NCBI GenBank assembly: GCA_029310945.1
Contig: JARJFC010000006.1
Span: 1 to 64,000 of the forward strand
Source: Leptospira sp. 96542
GTDB lineage: Bacteria; Spirochaetota; Leptospiria; Leptospirales; Leptospiraceae
Direction of reading: 5' to 3'
Length of the DNA: 64,000 nt
Below the pieces are notes generated by a model that was not told the DNA's origin, ran no database searches, and worked only from the letters and a program-made list of their open reading frames with translations. The position numbers and the translations under genes are program-made. Below are positions 26,822 to 34,923 of the stretch, in pieces (position 1 is the first letter of the stretch; every line of letters begins with the position of its first letter).

Positions 26822-28456
26822 ATGTTACAAACTTTAGAATGGTGGAAACAAACTACGATTTACCAGATTTATCCTTGGTCTTTTGCCGATTCCAATGGAG
26901 ATGGGATCGGGGATTTAAAGGGTATCATTCAAAAATTGGACTACCTTAGTGAACTTGGTGTGGAAACGATTTGGTTTTCTCCATTTTTTAAAAGCCCAGG
27001 TGAAGATTTCGGTTATGATATTTCTGACTACAAATCCATTGATCCAAGGTTTGGAACAATGGAGGATTGTAAAAAACTAATAACGGCTATCCACAAACGC
27101 AAAATGAAAATTGTTTTGGATATGGTCATGAACCATACTTCGGACAAACATTTTTGGTTTGAAGAATCGAAAAAAGACAAAACAAATCCGAAACGAGATT
27201 TTTACATTTGGAAACAAGGTAATGGTTGTCCACCGAACAATTGGAAGTCGATGGTTGGTGCGCCTGGTTGGAATTTAGACAAAACCACGGGCGAATACTA
27301 TTATACAAATTTTTTATCCTTCCAGCCTGACTTAAATTATAGAAACCCAGAAGTGAAAAAGGAAATGTTTTCTGTACTTCACTTTTGGTTAAAAATGGGG
27401 ATCGATGGGTTTCGGTTGGATATCTTCAATTCTATCTTCAAAGACAAAGATTTTAAAAACAATCCACTCAGTTTTCGGTTTTTTCCCACACCCGACAACC
27501 ACGATGAGGCCTTCTTCCAAAAAAAAACTTACAATTTAAACCTACCTGAGTCCTTTCATTTTGCCAAAGAAGTGCGCAAAGAGATTTCGAAATACAAACA
27601 CAAGCCCTTTCTCATCGGCGAGGTGAGTGGCAATGATGCAGTTTTAAAATCATTTTTGGGCGAGAAAGCAGATGGTTTGAATTTGGTATTTCAATTTGAA
27701 CTCATACATTTTGAATACAAAAAAGAATTTTTCGAAAACTTACTCTTAAAAAATGAAACGGATTTTCCGGCTCCCTACCAGCCAGTTTACGTCTTAGGAA
27801 ACCATGACCAAAAACGATATATGAGTCGCATTGGTTATGATGTGAACAAAGCCAAAGTCCTCAGTTGTTTTCAGATTTTAAGCCGAGGAGTTCCCGTGAT
27901 TTATTATGGAGAAGAGATCGGGAGACGGGAAGGAAAAATCCCCATCCATAAAGGTAAAGACCCCATAGCAAAGATGAACCGGTTTGTTCCTCTATTTTTA
28001 TCCAACTTACTTGGGATTTATATCAATAGAGACAATTGTCGTCTGCCCATGTTATGGGAAAATACCGCCCACGCTGGTTTTACGAAGGGTGAGCCATGGT
28101 TACCCATTGGTGATTATGAGAATGATGACACTGTTGAATTCCAGAAAAAAGATCCGCATTCTTTGTTTCGTCACTACCAAATTCTCTTGGAAATACGTAA
28201 AAAAAAGGATTCGTTTCGGTTGGGAAGTTTGGAAGTGGTGGAAGGTAAAAAAGGATCCATACTTTGTTTTGAGAGGACATATAAAAATAAAACTTGTTCT
28301 GTGTATTTGAATTTTGGCGAAAAAACAGAAACGGTTTCTCTACCACAAAGATTTACAGAAGTTTTCGCATTTGGTGATACAAAACTAGATTCAAAAAATC
28401 CAAATTCATTGTATCTGGGGTCTAATTCTGGTTATATTGTCGAAAGGAAACGTTAA
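26822..28456 (+). CDS. GH13 alpha-glucosidase / oligo-1,6-glucosidase
   Basis: A 544-residue cytosolic glycoside hydrolase family 13 enzyme. WWKQTTIYQIYPWSFADSNG and DGIGDLKGI are typical of the alpha-glucosidase/oligo-1,6-glucosidase/trehalose-hydrolase branch. The catalytic set is intact: nucleophile Asp200 in GFRLD, acid/base Glu267 in LIGEV and Asp ~329 in GNHD. No signal peptide. It would hydrolyse alpha-1,4 or alpha-1,6 glucosides from storage or imported glucans and may act with the GH57 enzyme at 50.5 kb. The gene converges on a STAS gene with a 4-bp overlap. Confidence 0.92.
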   Translation: MLQTLEWWKQTTIYQIYPWSFADSNGDGIGDLKGIIQKLDYLSELGVETIWFSPFFKSPGEDFGYDISDYKSIDPRFGTMEDCKKLITAIHKRKMKIVLDMVMNHTSDKHFWFEESKKDKTNPKRDFYIWKQGNGCPPNNWKSMVGAPGWNLDKTTGEYYYTNFLSFQPDLNYRNPEVKKEMFSVLHFWLKMGIDGFRLDIFNSIFKDKDFKNNPLSFRFFPTPDNHDEAFFQKKTYNLNLPESFHFAKEVRKEISKYKHKPFLIGEVSGNDAVLKSFLGEKADGLNLVFQFELIHFEYKKEFFENLLLKNETDFPAPYQPVYVLGNHDQKRYMSRIGYDVNKAKVLSCFQILSRGVPVIYYGEEIGRREGKIPIHKGKDPIAKMNRFVPLFLSNLLGIYINRDNCRLPMLWENTAHAGFTKGEPWLPIGDYENDDTVEFQKKDPHSLFRHYQILLEIRKKKDSFRLGSLEVVEGKKGSILCFERTYKNKTCSVYLNFGEKTETVSLPQRFTEVFAFGDTKLDSKNPNSLYLGSNSGYIVERKR

Positions 28457-28758
28457 GTAAGTAAATGATTCGATAGGTTTAGAATTTTTAAAAGTTTTGA
28501 AATCGGGGGGAGAACATTTGTGATACAAAGTTCTTTTCCCATTTTTTTATAAAACATTTTTTTGTGTAGCAACAATCCAAGAACCGAAGAGGAAACTTCT
28601 TCCACTTCGGAAAAATCTAAATACAAACGCGTAATGTCTTTTTGGAAAATCAAAGCCATTTCCGATTCCAAAATGGGTGTGGTGTACACATCCAACCTGT
28701 TCATACCCACTTTAAAACAATCTGGTGCATTTGTTTTTTCTAACACATCCGCCCTCAC
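28453..28758 (-). CDS. STAS-domain protein (anti-sigma-factor antagonist type)
   Basis: A 101-residue single STAS domain with the central DFSEVEEVSSSVLGLLLHKK; the Ser run marks the usual phosphorylation loop. Such proteins bind anti-sigma/switch kinases in partner-switching cascades, which are numerous in Leptospira. No kinase or phosphatase gene is adjacent. The 3' end overlaps the amylase gene by 4 bp. Confidence 0.85.
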   Translation of the reverse strand: MRADVLEKTNAPDCFKVGMNRLDVYTTPILESEMALIFQKDITRLYLDFSEVEEVSSSVLGLLLHKKMFYKKMGKELCITNVLPPISKLLKILNLSNHLLT

Positions 28759-28865
28759 AAACCTATGAACGGAGAATTAAAAAAAACATTGAGGGTTGTT
28801 GCGCGAAAAAATCTAAGAATGAATGAAAGATTTTCATTTTTCCTAGAAGGTTTTGATCTTTTGTT

Positions 28866-29594
28866 TCAATGTTTGGTACTTATCCCATCGTCTAAATTCC
28901 AAAACATCTGATTCCACTTGATGGAAACAATGTCCAAAAGAAAATAGAATACAACTTTCGAATCGAGTTTGGATTCGCCCCAAGGTCTTGTACCAAACTG
29001 ATAACCGATTTCTTTGATTTTTTTTGTTTGGGTAGTCATCAAAATCTCAAACAAGATTTTATAACCTCTTGGTTTCAAAATCGAAATGGTTTCTTCGTAA
29101 ATTGTTTTTGTGATTCCAAAAAATCCGCTCATTGGGTCTTCTATTGGAACCTTAAAAAATAAATTGGTGAGTTTGGTCGCAAGGATGCTAATCGCCTTTC
29201 TCAGGAAAGGAAAATTACCGTAATCGCCGTTTTCATTCCGCCTGGATGCCACAACAATTTGATTATCATCAAGTAGGTTTGCGATTACAGGAATTTTTGT
29301 GTAGTCATGTTGGAAGTCGGCATCGGCCACAATGAGTTTGTTTCCCAATGCATTGGCGAATCCAAAATAAACTGCTGAACTGAGCCCTTTCACGTCCACT
29401 CTTTTGAAAACACGAATTCGATTGTCATACAAACTCATGGTTTGAGCAATTTGGAAGGTGCCATCGGGGGAGTTGTCGTCCACCACCAAAATTTCAAAAC
29501 TTTCTTTTCCATTTTTAAGAAGGTCGGTTATGGTATGGATTACCTTTTTGATATTTCCACTTTCGTTGTAGGTTGGTAAAATTATACTAATCAT
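28866..29594 (-). CDS. Family 2 glycosyltransferase, polyprenyl-phosphate sugar synthase type
   Basis: A 242-residue GT-A enzyme resembling dolichol-phosphate mannose synthase (DPM1): SIILPTYNESGNIKKVI, LVVDDNSPDGT, and the DADFQHD metal motif near residue 90, with GSR-type SRRNE and RPWGESKL later. It would transfer a hexose from a nucleotide sugar to polyprenyl phosphate on the cytoplasmic face. The membrane GT39 enzyme upstream is the natural consumer of such a lipid-linked sugar. ATG 29594 lacks a clear ribosome binding site; instead a palindromic operator-like element (29600-29616) sits just upstream. Confidence 0.88.
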   Translation of the reverse strand: MISIILPTYNESGNIKKVIHTITDLLKNGKESFEILVVDDNSPDGTFQIAQTMSLYDNRIRVFKRVDVKGLSSAVYFGFANALGNKLIVADADFQHDYTKIPVIANLLDDNQIVVASRRNENGDYGNFPFLRKAISILATKLTNLFFKVPIEDPMSGFFGITKTIYEETISILKPRGYKILFEILMTTQTKKIKEIGYQFGTRPWGESKLDSKVVFYFLLDIVSIKWNQMFWNLDDGISTKH

Positions 29595-29599
29595 AGTTT

Positions 29600-29616
29600 A
29601 TGACCGGTCATTCAAT
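29600..29616. promoter_or_regulatory. Operator-like element, copy 1 (before GT2 gene)
   Basis: ATGACCGGTCATTCAAT; the first 12 bases form a perfect palindrome. It matches 15 of 17 positions of a second copy at 31561-31577 in the same orientation. TGACNNGTCA cores are common in TetR-family operators. The position, 6-22 bases before the GT2 start codon, would allow repression of transcription or translation. Confidence 0.55.
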
Positions 29617-29625
29617 AATTTATTT

Positions 29626-29940
29626 TTAAAAAAGGCCATTTGTGACCTTTTGGACGCAAGAAACAAAATTTGGACATGATGTTTCAAGAGAGGATTTACA
29701 CTGAGAGAATAACTGATGTTGTTTGTTGCATAACACTCCGCAGGTGAGTTTCAAAATTTCTGGAGAAACTACTTCATTTTCTACTTTTGGCATACAACGA
29801 ACGACCTTATCACAAATAAGAGTACATTCTGCTTTTTCTTCGAGGTTGGCTTTGACTCCAAATTTCTGTGTTTGGTCTTTGGAGAGGTCAAACACGAATA
29901 CAACCAAAAATAAAAATAATAAGATTAGGTGTTTTTTCAT
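29626..29940 (-). CDS. Small secreted Cys-rich protein
   Basis: A 104-residue protein from ATG 29940 (GGGAGAG upstream; ATGA overlap with the GT39 stop). The signal peptide MKKHLILLFLFLVVFVFDLS precedes a mature domain with eight Cys in a spaced pattern (CTLIC...C...CGVLC...C...C...C). This resembles small Leptospira Cys-rich exported families. It is located between the GT39 and GT2 genes and translationally coupled to the first, so a role in cell-envelope sugar transfer or its folding environment is possible. No catalytic motif is visible. Confidence 0.65.
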   Translation of the reverse strand: MKKHLILLFLFLVVFVFDLSKDQTQKFGVKANLEEKAECTLICDKVVRCMPKVENEVVSPEILKLTCGVLCNKQHQLFSQCKSSLETSCPNFVSCVQKVTNGLF

Positions 29941-31535
29941 TTTTGAATTCTCTCCCAAAGCCGTACTTTTGTTTTCCAAAGATTAGAGTCTTTGTTTTTA
30001 AAATAGAGAGAAACATCCGAAATGTTTGGAGTTATATGTGATTTCCATATTAACCAATGTTTGGTTTCAGAATAACCATCCTTTAGATTTAAATAATCGG
30101 CATAAACAAGTATAAACTCTGCATTGGCACATTGGCTATCTAACATTTGTGGAGGACTGTATTTTACAAAGGTATTTTGTAGTTTATTTTGGACATCCAT
30201 GGATGTCCAAGGATTGTCAGCAACAACGCAGAGGTTTTCAATCTTTGGAATGTCATCCGTGAGACTTGGATCAGAAAGAGGACGAATGAGGAAGAAAGAG
30301 ACCAAAAATAAAAACAATATTTGTGCAGAGAAGATACTAAAGAATTTGAGCTTGGGAAATTGAATGAGAGTGAGTAAAATTACAAATGCAAACCCAGTTA
30401 ATAAAAATAGGGGATATTCTCGCAAAACAACACTTACGATGATGAGAAAAAAATAAAATCCTCCTGTCACAATAAGGTTTGGTTTGGAACAAATTGTGTC
30501 TACAAAGGAGAGTTTTCTCCTAAATAATGCGGGTAAAATAAATAATAATGGAATGAATGGAGTTACATAATAAGGATCTTTTCTGTCCGGGAGAAGGTGT
30601 AGTATAAAAACCGAAAGTAAATACACGCCAATGACTCTCGCCAAACGGTCGTTTTTTGTTTTTACTTGTGATGTTATTAGTATATGAATGTAATAAAAGA
30701 TTGAAACAGTAAAAGGAAAACTATACAATAACCATCCCCAAACAATTCGCATTCCTGGTTGGTTTGCGGTTGCGAATTTTCCTAAATTTTCTGTTATGAA
30801 AAAAAATCGTAAAAGTTCTTTGCCGACTGGTTCAAAAAAATACAAATAACCAATCCAGAAGAGGGGAATCAAAAAAACTAAACCAAAGGTTTTAAAGAGA
30901 GAAAGATTTTTAAAGAAACGTTTCCAATCCAAATGGATTTTATTTTTTCTAAATTTCCAAACATTCACAAACAAATCTGAAAGTATAAGTAACAAAGCAT
31001 ACACTATCAAAATTGGACCTTTCAAAAGATAACCGAGGCCAATGAGAAAATGACCTATGGCAAGATAGTAATTTTTACGTGTACGTTTGTAAGTTTGGTA
31101 TAAATAAAAGTATAAAAAAACAAAAAACACGAGCAATTCTTCCATCATAAGAAGTCCAAAAAATTTGATGGATGCAAAAGAAAAAATAAATGCGATCGTG
31201 AGAAGGAACGCTTCACGTTTTGATTTTGTTGTCTGGTAGAGAAATCGGTAGAGAAGTAATGCGGTAAGCCAACCAAAAATGAGAGAAACAAATCGTTCTG
31301 CAAGATAACTCACCCCAAAGAGTGAATCAGACACCATTGCCAACCAAAAAAGGAGTGGCGGTTTATAAGGATTGGGCAAACCAGAAAGAATCGGTAAAAC
31401 ACTACCACCCGCTTCCAGTGATTCTCTGATCGAGCGGATATGCATGATTTCATCACCTTGGGGGAAAAAGGAACCAGCCACACCAATCATCGGTATGTAA
31501 ACTAGGAAAATCAGGATGGAAATGAGTAAATACAT
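29937..31535 (-). CDS. GT39-type membrane glycosyltransferase (ArnT/PMT-like)
   Basis: A 532-residue polytopic GT-C protein with about 11-12 TM helices. The first periplasmic loop has the catalytic-type acidic pair in FFPQGDEIMHIRS (about 28-30) and the conserved NPYKPPLLFWLAM, as in ArnT and protein O-mannosyltransferases. It would transfer a sugar from polyprenyl phosphate to a lipid or protein outside the membrane. The Cys-rich and GT2 genes follow on the same strand; the GT2 enzyme may supply its donor. A 17-bp operator-like site lies 26-42 bases before the start codon. A perfect 22-bp palindrome lies inside the coding sequence at 30189-30210. Confidence 0.85.
   Translation of the reverse strand: MYLLISILIFLVYIPMIGVAGSFFPQGDEIMHIRSIRESLEAGGSVLPILSGLPNPYKPPLLFWLAMVSDSLFGVSYLAERFVSLIFGWLTALLLYRFLYQTTKSKREAFLLTIAFIFSFASIKFFGLLMMEELLVFFVFLYFYLYQTYKRTRKNYYLAIGHFLIGLGYLLKGPILIVYALLLILSDLFVNVWKFRKNKIHLDWKRFFKNLSLFKTFGLVFLIPLFWIGYLYFFEPVGKELLRFFFITENLGKFATANQPGMRIVWGWLLYSFPFTVSIFYYIHILITSQVKTKNDRLARVIGVYLLSVFILHLLPDRKDPYYVTPFIPLLFILPALFRRKLSFVDTICSKPNLIVTGGFYFFLIIVSVVLREYPLFLLTGFAFVILLTLIQFPKLKFFSIFSAQILFLFLVSFFLIRPLSDPSLTDDIPKIENLCVVADNPWTSMDVQNKLQNTFVKYSPPQMLDSQCANAEFILVYADYLNLKDGYSETKHWLIWKSHITPNISDVSLYFKNKDSNLWKTKVRLWERIQK
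30189..30210. repeat. Perfect 22-bp palindrome within the GT39 gene
   Basis: TTGGACATCCA followed by TGGATGTCCAA, with no central mismatch. It is inside codons for PWTSMDVQN. A chance occurrence of this length is expected only about once in many such windows, but it may still be coincidence. Confidence 0.9.
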
Positions 31536-31560
31536 ACCTTATTTACCAAAATCGATATAA

Positions 31561-31577
31561 ATGACCAGTCAGTCAAT
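31561..31577. promoter_or_regulatory. Operator-like element, copy 2 (before GT39 operon)
   Basis: ATGACCAGTCAGTCAAT, 26-42 bases upstream of the GT39 start codon on the minus strand, matching 15 of 17 positions of the copy at 29600-29616. On the minus strand it reads ATTGACTGACTGGTCAT, similar to operators of TetR-type repressors. Confidence 0.55.
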
Positions 31578-31731
31578 GTATTTAAAATTTATATCATCTG
31601 TTTGGAATTTTTCTCATTCTGTCTCTAATCTTCTTTTTTCGATTTTAAGTATTAAAAAAAACGATTGTTTTGAAAAAAAATGAGAACCAATTCCCAAGTT
31701 TGTCCCCCCATTTCTCTCAGGAGAATTAAAT

Positions 31732-32376
31732 ATGAGTTCGAAAACTGTCTTCGGAGTTTTTGTTTTATTTATCATTTTACTTGGCATGTCGTGTGGAGTT
31801 GTTAGTGACGATGAAGAAAACAAACAAAAAGGAGATCTTGCCACAACACTTTTACTTGCATACGCAGCAACTCCCAAAACAAACGGGCTTTTTAATATTA
31901 CACTTTTAGACAATGGTGGTAATTTATTCAAGGGTGAGGTGGGGTCTGTTTTGACATTAGGCATCCCTTTGAATGTGAATGTGAACTTATCTGCTTCCGT
32001 ATTCCAAGCCATACCTGACACTTCTTCCTTAGAATGGGAATTTAGCCCTGCACTCGAAACTCCTCTTGCCACACAGGTTGATGGAAAGGTTTTGCGTTTT
32101 ATTGGTTTGTCACCTGCCAATGTTTTACCAGAAGAGAAAACCCATTCCATTTCTGCGACATTGAATTATCCAGGAGGTATCATCAATGGAAATCCGAAGG
32201 TAACCAAACAAGTGAAAATTTTATACAATACCAATCAATATTTGACAGATCGCAAATGTACGTACGTAGGTTTTGCTGGAGGTTGTTCATCTAGCACCGG
32301 TTATACTTGCAATGAGAGTCCTTCTTGTTCCAATCAATCGACATGTTCCAATCTAAGTGATTGTTTGTTTCGCTAA
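31732..32376 (+). CDS. Lipoprotein with Cys-rich C-terminus
   Basis: A 214-residue protein; signal peptide with lipobox LGMSC (Cys21) preceded by SSKTVFGVFVLFIIL, ATG 31732 behind AGGAG. The mature part contains a ~110-residue beta-rich, Ig-like-looking domain (SSLEWEFSPALETPLATQVD) and a C-terminal Cys/Ser/Asn-rich tail with eight Cys between residues 178 and 211. Probably surface or periplasmic. An antisense ORF over the same region is a shadow. Family not recognised. Confidence 0.7.
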   Translation: MSSKTVFGVFVLFIILLGMSCGVVSDDEENKQKGDLATTLLLAYAATPKTNGLFNITLLDNGGNLFKGEVGSVLTLGIPLNVNVNLSASVFQAIPDTSSLEWEFSPALETPLATQVDGKVLRFIGLSPANVLPEEKTHSISATLNYPGGIINGNPKVTKQVKILYNTNQYLTDRKCTYVGFAGGCSSSTGYTCNESPSCSNQSTCSNLSDCLFR

Positions 32377-32388
32377 AATGGGAACTCA

Positions 32389-33081
32389 TCAAATTTCTTT
32401 CAGTTTCTTTTTCTCAGCTTCTTCTATGAGCTGGTCTATTTTATCTTTGATGCCAGTGCTCACAAATAACAATTCATAATAGAAAAGTTTACTCCTTTTT
32501 AAATCATAACGAAATTCTTTTTGGAATTCAGAATAAAAATAGGACATAGGCTCTGGAGTTAGATCCACTCCACCACCTTGTTTGATTTTATCATTAAACA
32601 ATGGTGGGATCCACGAAATTGGCACCAATATCCAAGAATTGATGAATTTTTGTTTGAGTTTATACTCGTAAGATTTTACCACTTCGTTATTCTTTTTGTT
32701 GATCAGTTTGAAATTAGCTGTTGAATCGTAATCGCCCATTACAGGAAAAATACCCAAAGAACAAAACCAGAGGAAGATGGTGACGGTATTTGGTGTTTCG
32801 TAACTTTTTGTAGAGTATTCTAACTCAAGAAGTGAACTTTCGTTGATCTCAAAATCCCCCGATTGAACCACATAAACCGCGATTTCTTTGTTATTGAAAT
32901 TACTATTTTTTTTACCTGGGTTTTCAACTACCCGATGGAAACGGACAGGGATTTTCACAAATTTTAAATTTTCTTTTTGATCATTTGGGAATTCTTTTTT
33001 TTCGTATTGGAAATAATGCAAACTGCAAAATTGAATCTGCATAAAACAAAAAATTAAGATAAAAAATTTAAAAATTTTCAT
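32389..33081 (-). CDS. Lipoprotein of unknown function
   Basis: A 230-residue protein from ATG 33081 (AAAGGA upstream). The ORF extends to 33147, but the signal peptide MKIFKFFILIFCFMQIQFCS begins here. Lipobox QFC with Cys19. The mature part has a central hydrophobic segment (TIFLWFCSLGIFPVMG) and WILVPISWIPPLFND, with a coiled-coil Lys/Glu C-terminus. No family recognised. It converges on the lipoprotein gene at 31732 with a 12-bp gap and diverges from the thioesterase. Confidence 0.65.
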   Translation of the reverse strand: MKIFKFFILIFCFMQIQFCSLHYFQYEKKEFPNDQKENLKFVKIPVRFHRVVENPGKKNSNFNNKEIAVYVVQSGDFEINESSLLELEYSTKSYETPNTVTIFLWFCSLGIFPVMGDYDSTANFKLINKKNNEVVKSYEYKLKQKFINSWILVPISWIPPLFNDKIKQGGGVDLTPEPMSYFYSEFQKEFRYDLKRSKLFYYELLFVSTGIKDKIDQLIEEAEKKKLKEI

Positions 33082-33271
33082 AAAAAGAAAATTCCTTTCA
33101 AAAATATTGAATGCAGAGGAGCACCCAATCGTGACATTCAAGAACAAAACTTGGAAGTCATTTTTATTCAGAAATAAAATATTCTTCCCTCCTTCGAAAC
33201 TAAGTTTCCATTGAAAAAAGGATTACAGATCTTTTGGCTCTCCTAAATCTTGCAATTGTTTGGAATTATAA

Positions 33272-34111
33272 ATGGAATTGATTAGAGAAAAAACACTCAC
33301 AACTCAGTACTATGATTTGGATTGGAACAGGCATGTGACAAGTCGGACTTATGAAAGATTTGGATACGATGCAAGAATGGAAATCCTATCGGAATTAGGT
33401 TTTCCCATTCACCAATGTTTAGAAAACAACATTAGTTATATTTCGGATGGAACCTATGTTCGTTTTTTGAGCCAACAATTTGCGGGGTCAGAAATAAAAG
33501 TTATCACCAAACTTATGCAAGGTGAAGATGGTTTATTGTATTGGAAACAAGATTTGTATGGAGCGGATGGAAAAAAAGCGTGCGAAATGGAAGTTACGTC
33601 GTATCTGTCTCAAAATAAAGAAAAATTAAAGATTCCTAAAATTCCTAAGCTAAACGAAGTCTGGCGATCTAGTTCCATTAAGCCAAAACCAAATAACCAG
33701 CTAACACTAGACCATGCTCACTATATACCTTTTAGTGAAATGACTTGTTTTTGGAATTTACCTTCTGAGGCTATCTGGAAGGTATTTGAAGAAGGTCGTT
33801 TTTTATTTTTCAAAGAAATTGTGGCTTTGAATTTAATAAAGGAAACTGATGCAACGACATTTTTCATGGGTGGAGAAATTAAAATTTTTAAACTACCAGA
33901 GCCAGGATCAAAAATCAAAATAAGCAGTTGGATTGAATCGGTTGAAAAAATTCGTTTTTATTTTCGACAAAATATTGTTTCTGAAGAGGGTGAAGTTTTT
34001 GCCAGTATGAAGGATGAGCAGTTGTTTGTTGCACTTTCGACATCAAGACCACGAAAGGCTCCTCCTGAATTTTTGGCAAAAGTGGAAAGATTTATTGAAA
34101 AAAAAGATTAA
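33272..34111 (+). CDS. Double hot-dog acyl thioesterase-like protein
   Basis: A 279-residue protein made of two tandem hot-dog domains. The first begins YYDLDWNRHVTSRTYERFGY, the typical D-N-x-H active-site strand of acyl-ACP/acyl-CoA thioesterases, and the second starts near residue 150 (HYIPFSEMTCFW). It may hydrolyse acyl-ACP or acyl-CoA in the cytosol. It is preceded by a 190-bp intergenic region and followed by the convergent pseudouridine synthase gene with a 7-bp gap. Confidence 0.75.
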   Translation: MELIREKTLTTQYYDLDWNRHVTSRTYERFGYDARMEILSELGFPIHQCLENNISYISDGTYVRFLSQQFAGSEIKVITKLMQGEDGLLYWKQDLYGADGKKACEMEVTSYLSQNKEKLKIPKIPKLNEVWRSSSIKPKPNNQLTLDHAHYIPFSEMTCFWNLPSEAIWKVFEEGRFLFFKEIVALNLIKETDATTFFMGGEIKIFKLPEPGSKIKISSWIESVEKIRFYFRQNIVSEEGEVFASMKDEQLFVALSTSRPRKAPPEFLAKVERFIEKKD

Positions 34112-34118
34112 ACTTCGT

Positions 34119-34856
34119 TTAGGATTTTGATTGGTTTTTTTCGTTTTGGACGAGTAAAAATTCTTCCTCCGAAAATTCTCTATAAGAACCAATCGGAAGG
34201 TTTACATCTAGTTGTATCACACCCATACGAATTCGTTTGAGGTAGGTTACTTCTTTACCGAGGCTCGTAAACATTCTGCGTATCTGTCGGTATTTGCCTT
34301 CTTTGAGCCAAACTTTAACTTTTGATGTACCATTTGTCACTGATTCTATCGACAGTCTGGCGGGAAGTGTCGTATAACCATCGTCAAGTTGTACACCAGA
34401 GGAAAAGTGTTGTATATCAGCTTCCGTAACTTCTCCATCTATTTCGGCGTAGTATTCTTTTTCGATGAGGTGTTTGGGGGATGTATATTGGTGAGCCCAA
34501 ACACCATCTGTTGTGAGGATGAGTAAACCTTCTGTTTCCTTGTCTAAACGTCCAACAGGGAATAGATTCATTTTTTGGTGTTTTTCTGAAAGATAATCGA
34601 TCACTGTTTTTGCCTTAGAATCCTCGGTGGCAGTGATACAATCAGGAGCCTTGTTCATCATAAAGTAATAAAATTCTTTTCTTTCCAGAGTTTCTCCGTG
34701 TATTTCAATTTTGTCCTGGAGAGAACATTTTTTTCCAGAATCTTTGGTTACGATATCGTTTACGGAAACATACCCAGCAAGAATTGCCCGTTTTACTTCC
34801 ATACGTGTCCCAAAACCTAAATTACTAAGAATTTTATCCAATCGTTCTTTTTGCAT
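34119..34856 (-). CDS. RsuA/RluB/RluE-family pseudouridine synthase
   Basis: A 245-residue enzyme from ATG 34856. An N-terminal S4 RNA-binding domain (RLDKILSNLGFGTRMEVKRA) is followed by the catalytic domain with VGRLDKETEGLLILTTDG, Asp105 being the nucleophile, and the closing KEGKYRQIRRMF. It isomerises a uridine in ribosomal RNA. The ORF is open to 35000 but the extra 48 codons overlap the divergent ABC gene and match no family sequence. RsuA (16S) and RluB/E/F (23S) cannot be separated with certainty. Confidence 0.93.
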   Translation of the reverse strand: MQKERLDKILSNLGFGTRMEVKRAILAGYVSVNDIVTKDSGKKCSLQDKIEIHGETLERKEFYYFMMNKAPDCITATEDSKAKTVIDYLSEKHQKMNLFPVGRLDKETEGLLILTTDGVWAHQYTSPKHLIEKEYYAEIDGEVTEADIQHFSSGVQLDDGYTTLPARLSIESVTNGTSKVKVWLKEGKYRQIRRMFTSLGKEVTYLKRIRMGVIQLDVNLPIGSYREFSEEEFLLVQNEKNQSKS

Positions 34857-34923
34857 TCGTCTTAAAATGAAAATATATTTCGATGTTTCAAAATCAACCG
34901 AGAAAATATGACTTTCCCTGGAA

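Noticed and set aside
31614..32150. 178-codon minus-strand ORF opposite the lipoprotein gene
   Set aside because: The plus strand has a signal peptide, lipobox and ribosome binding site; the antisense frame has none.
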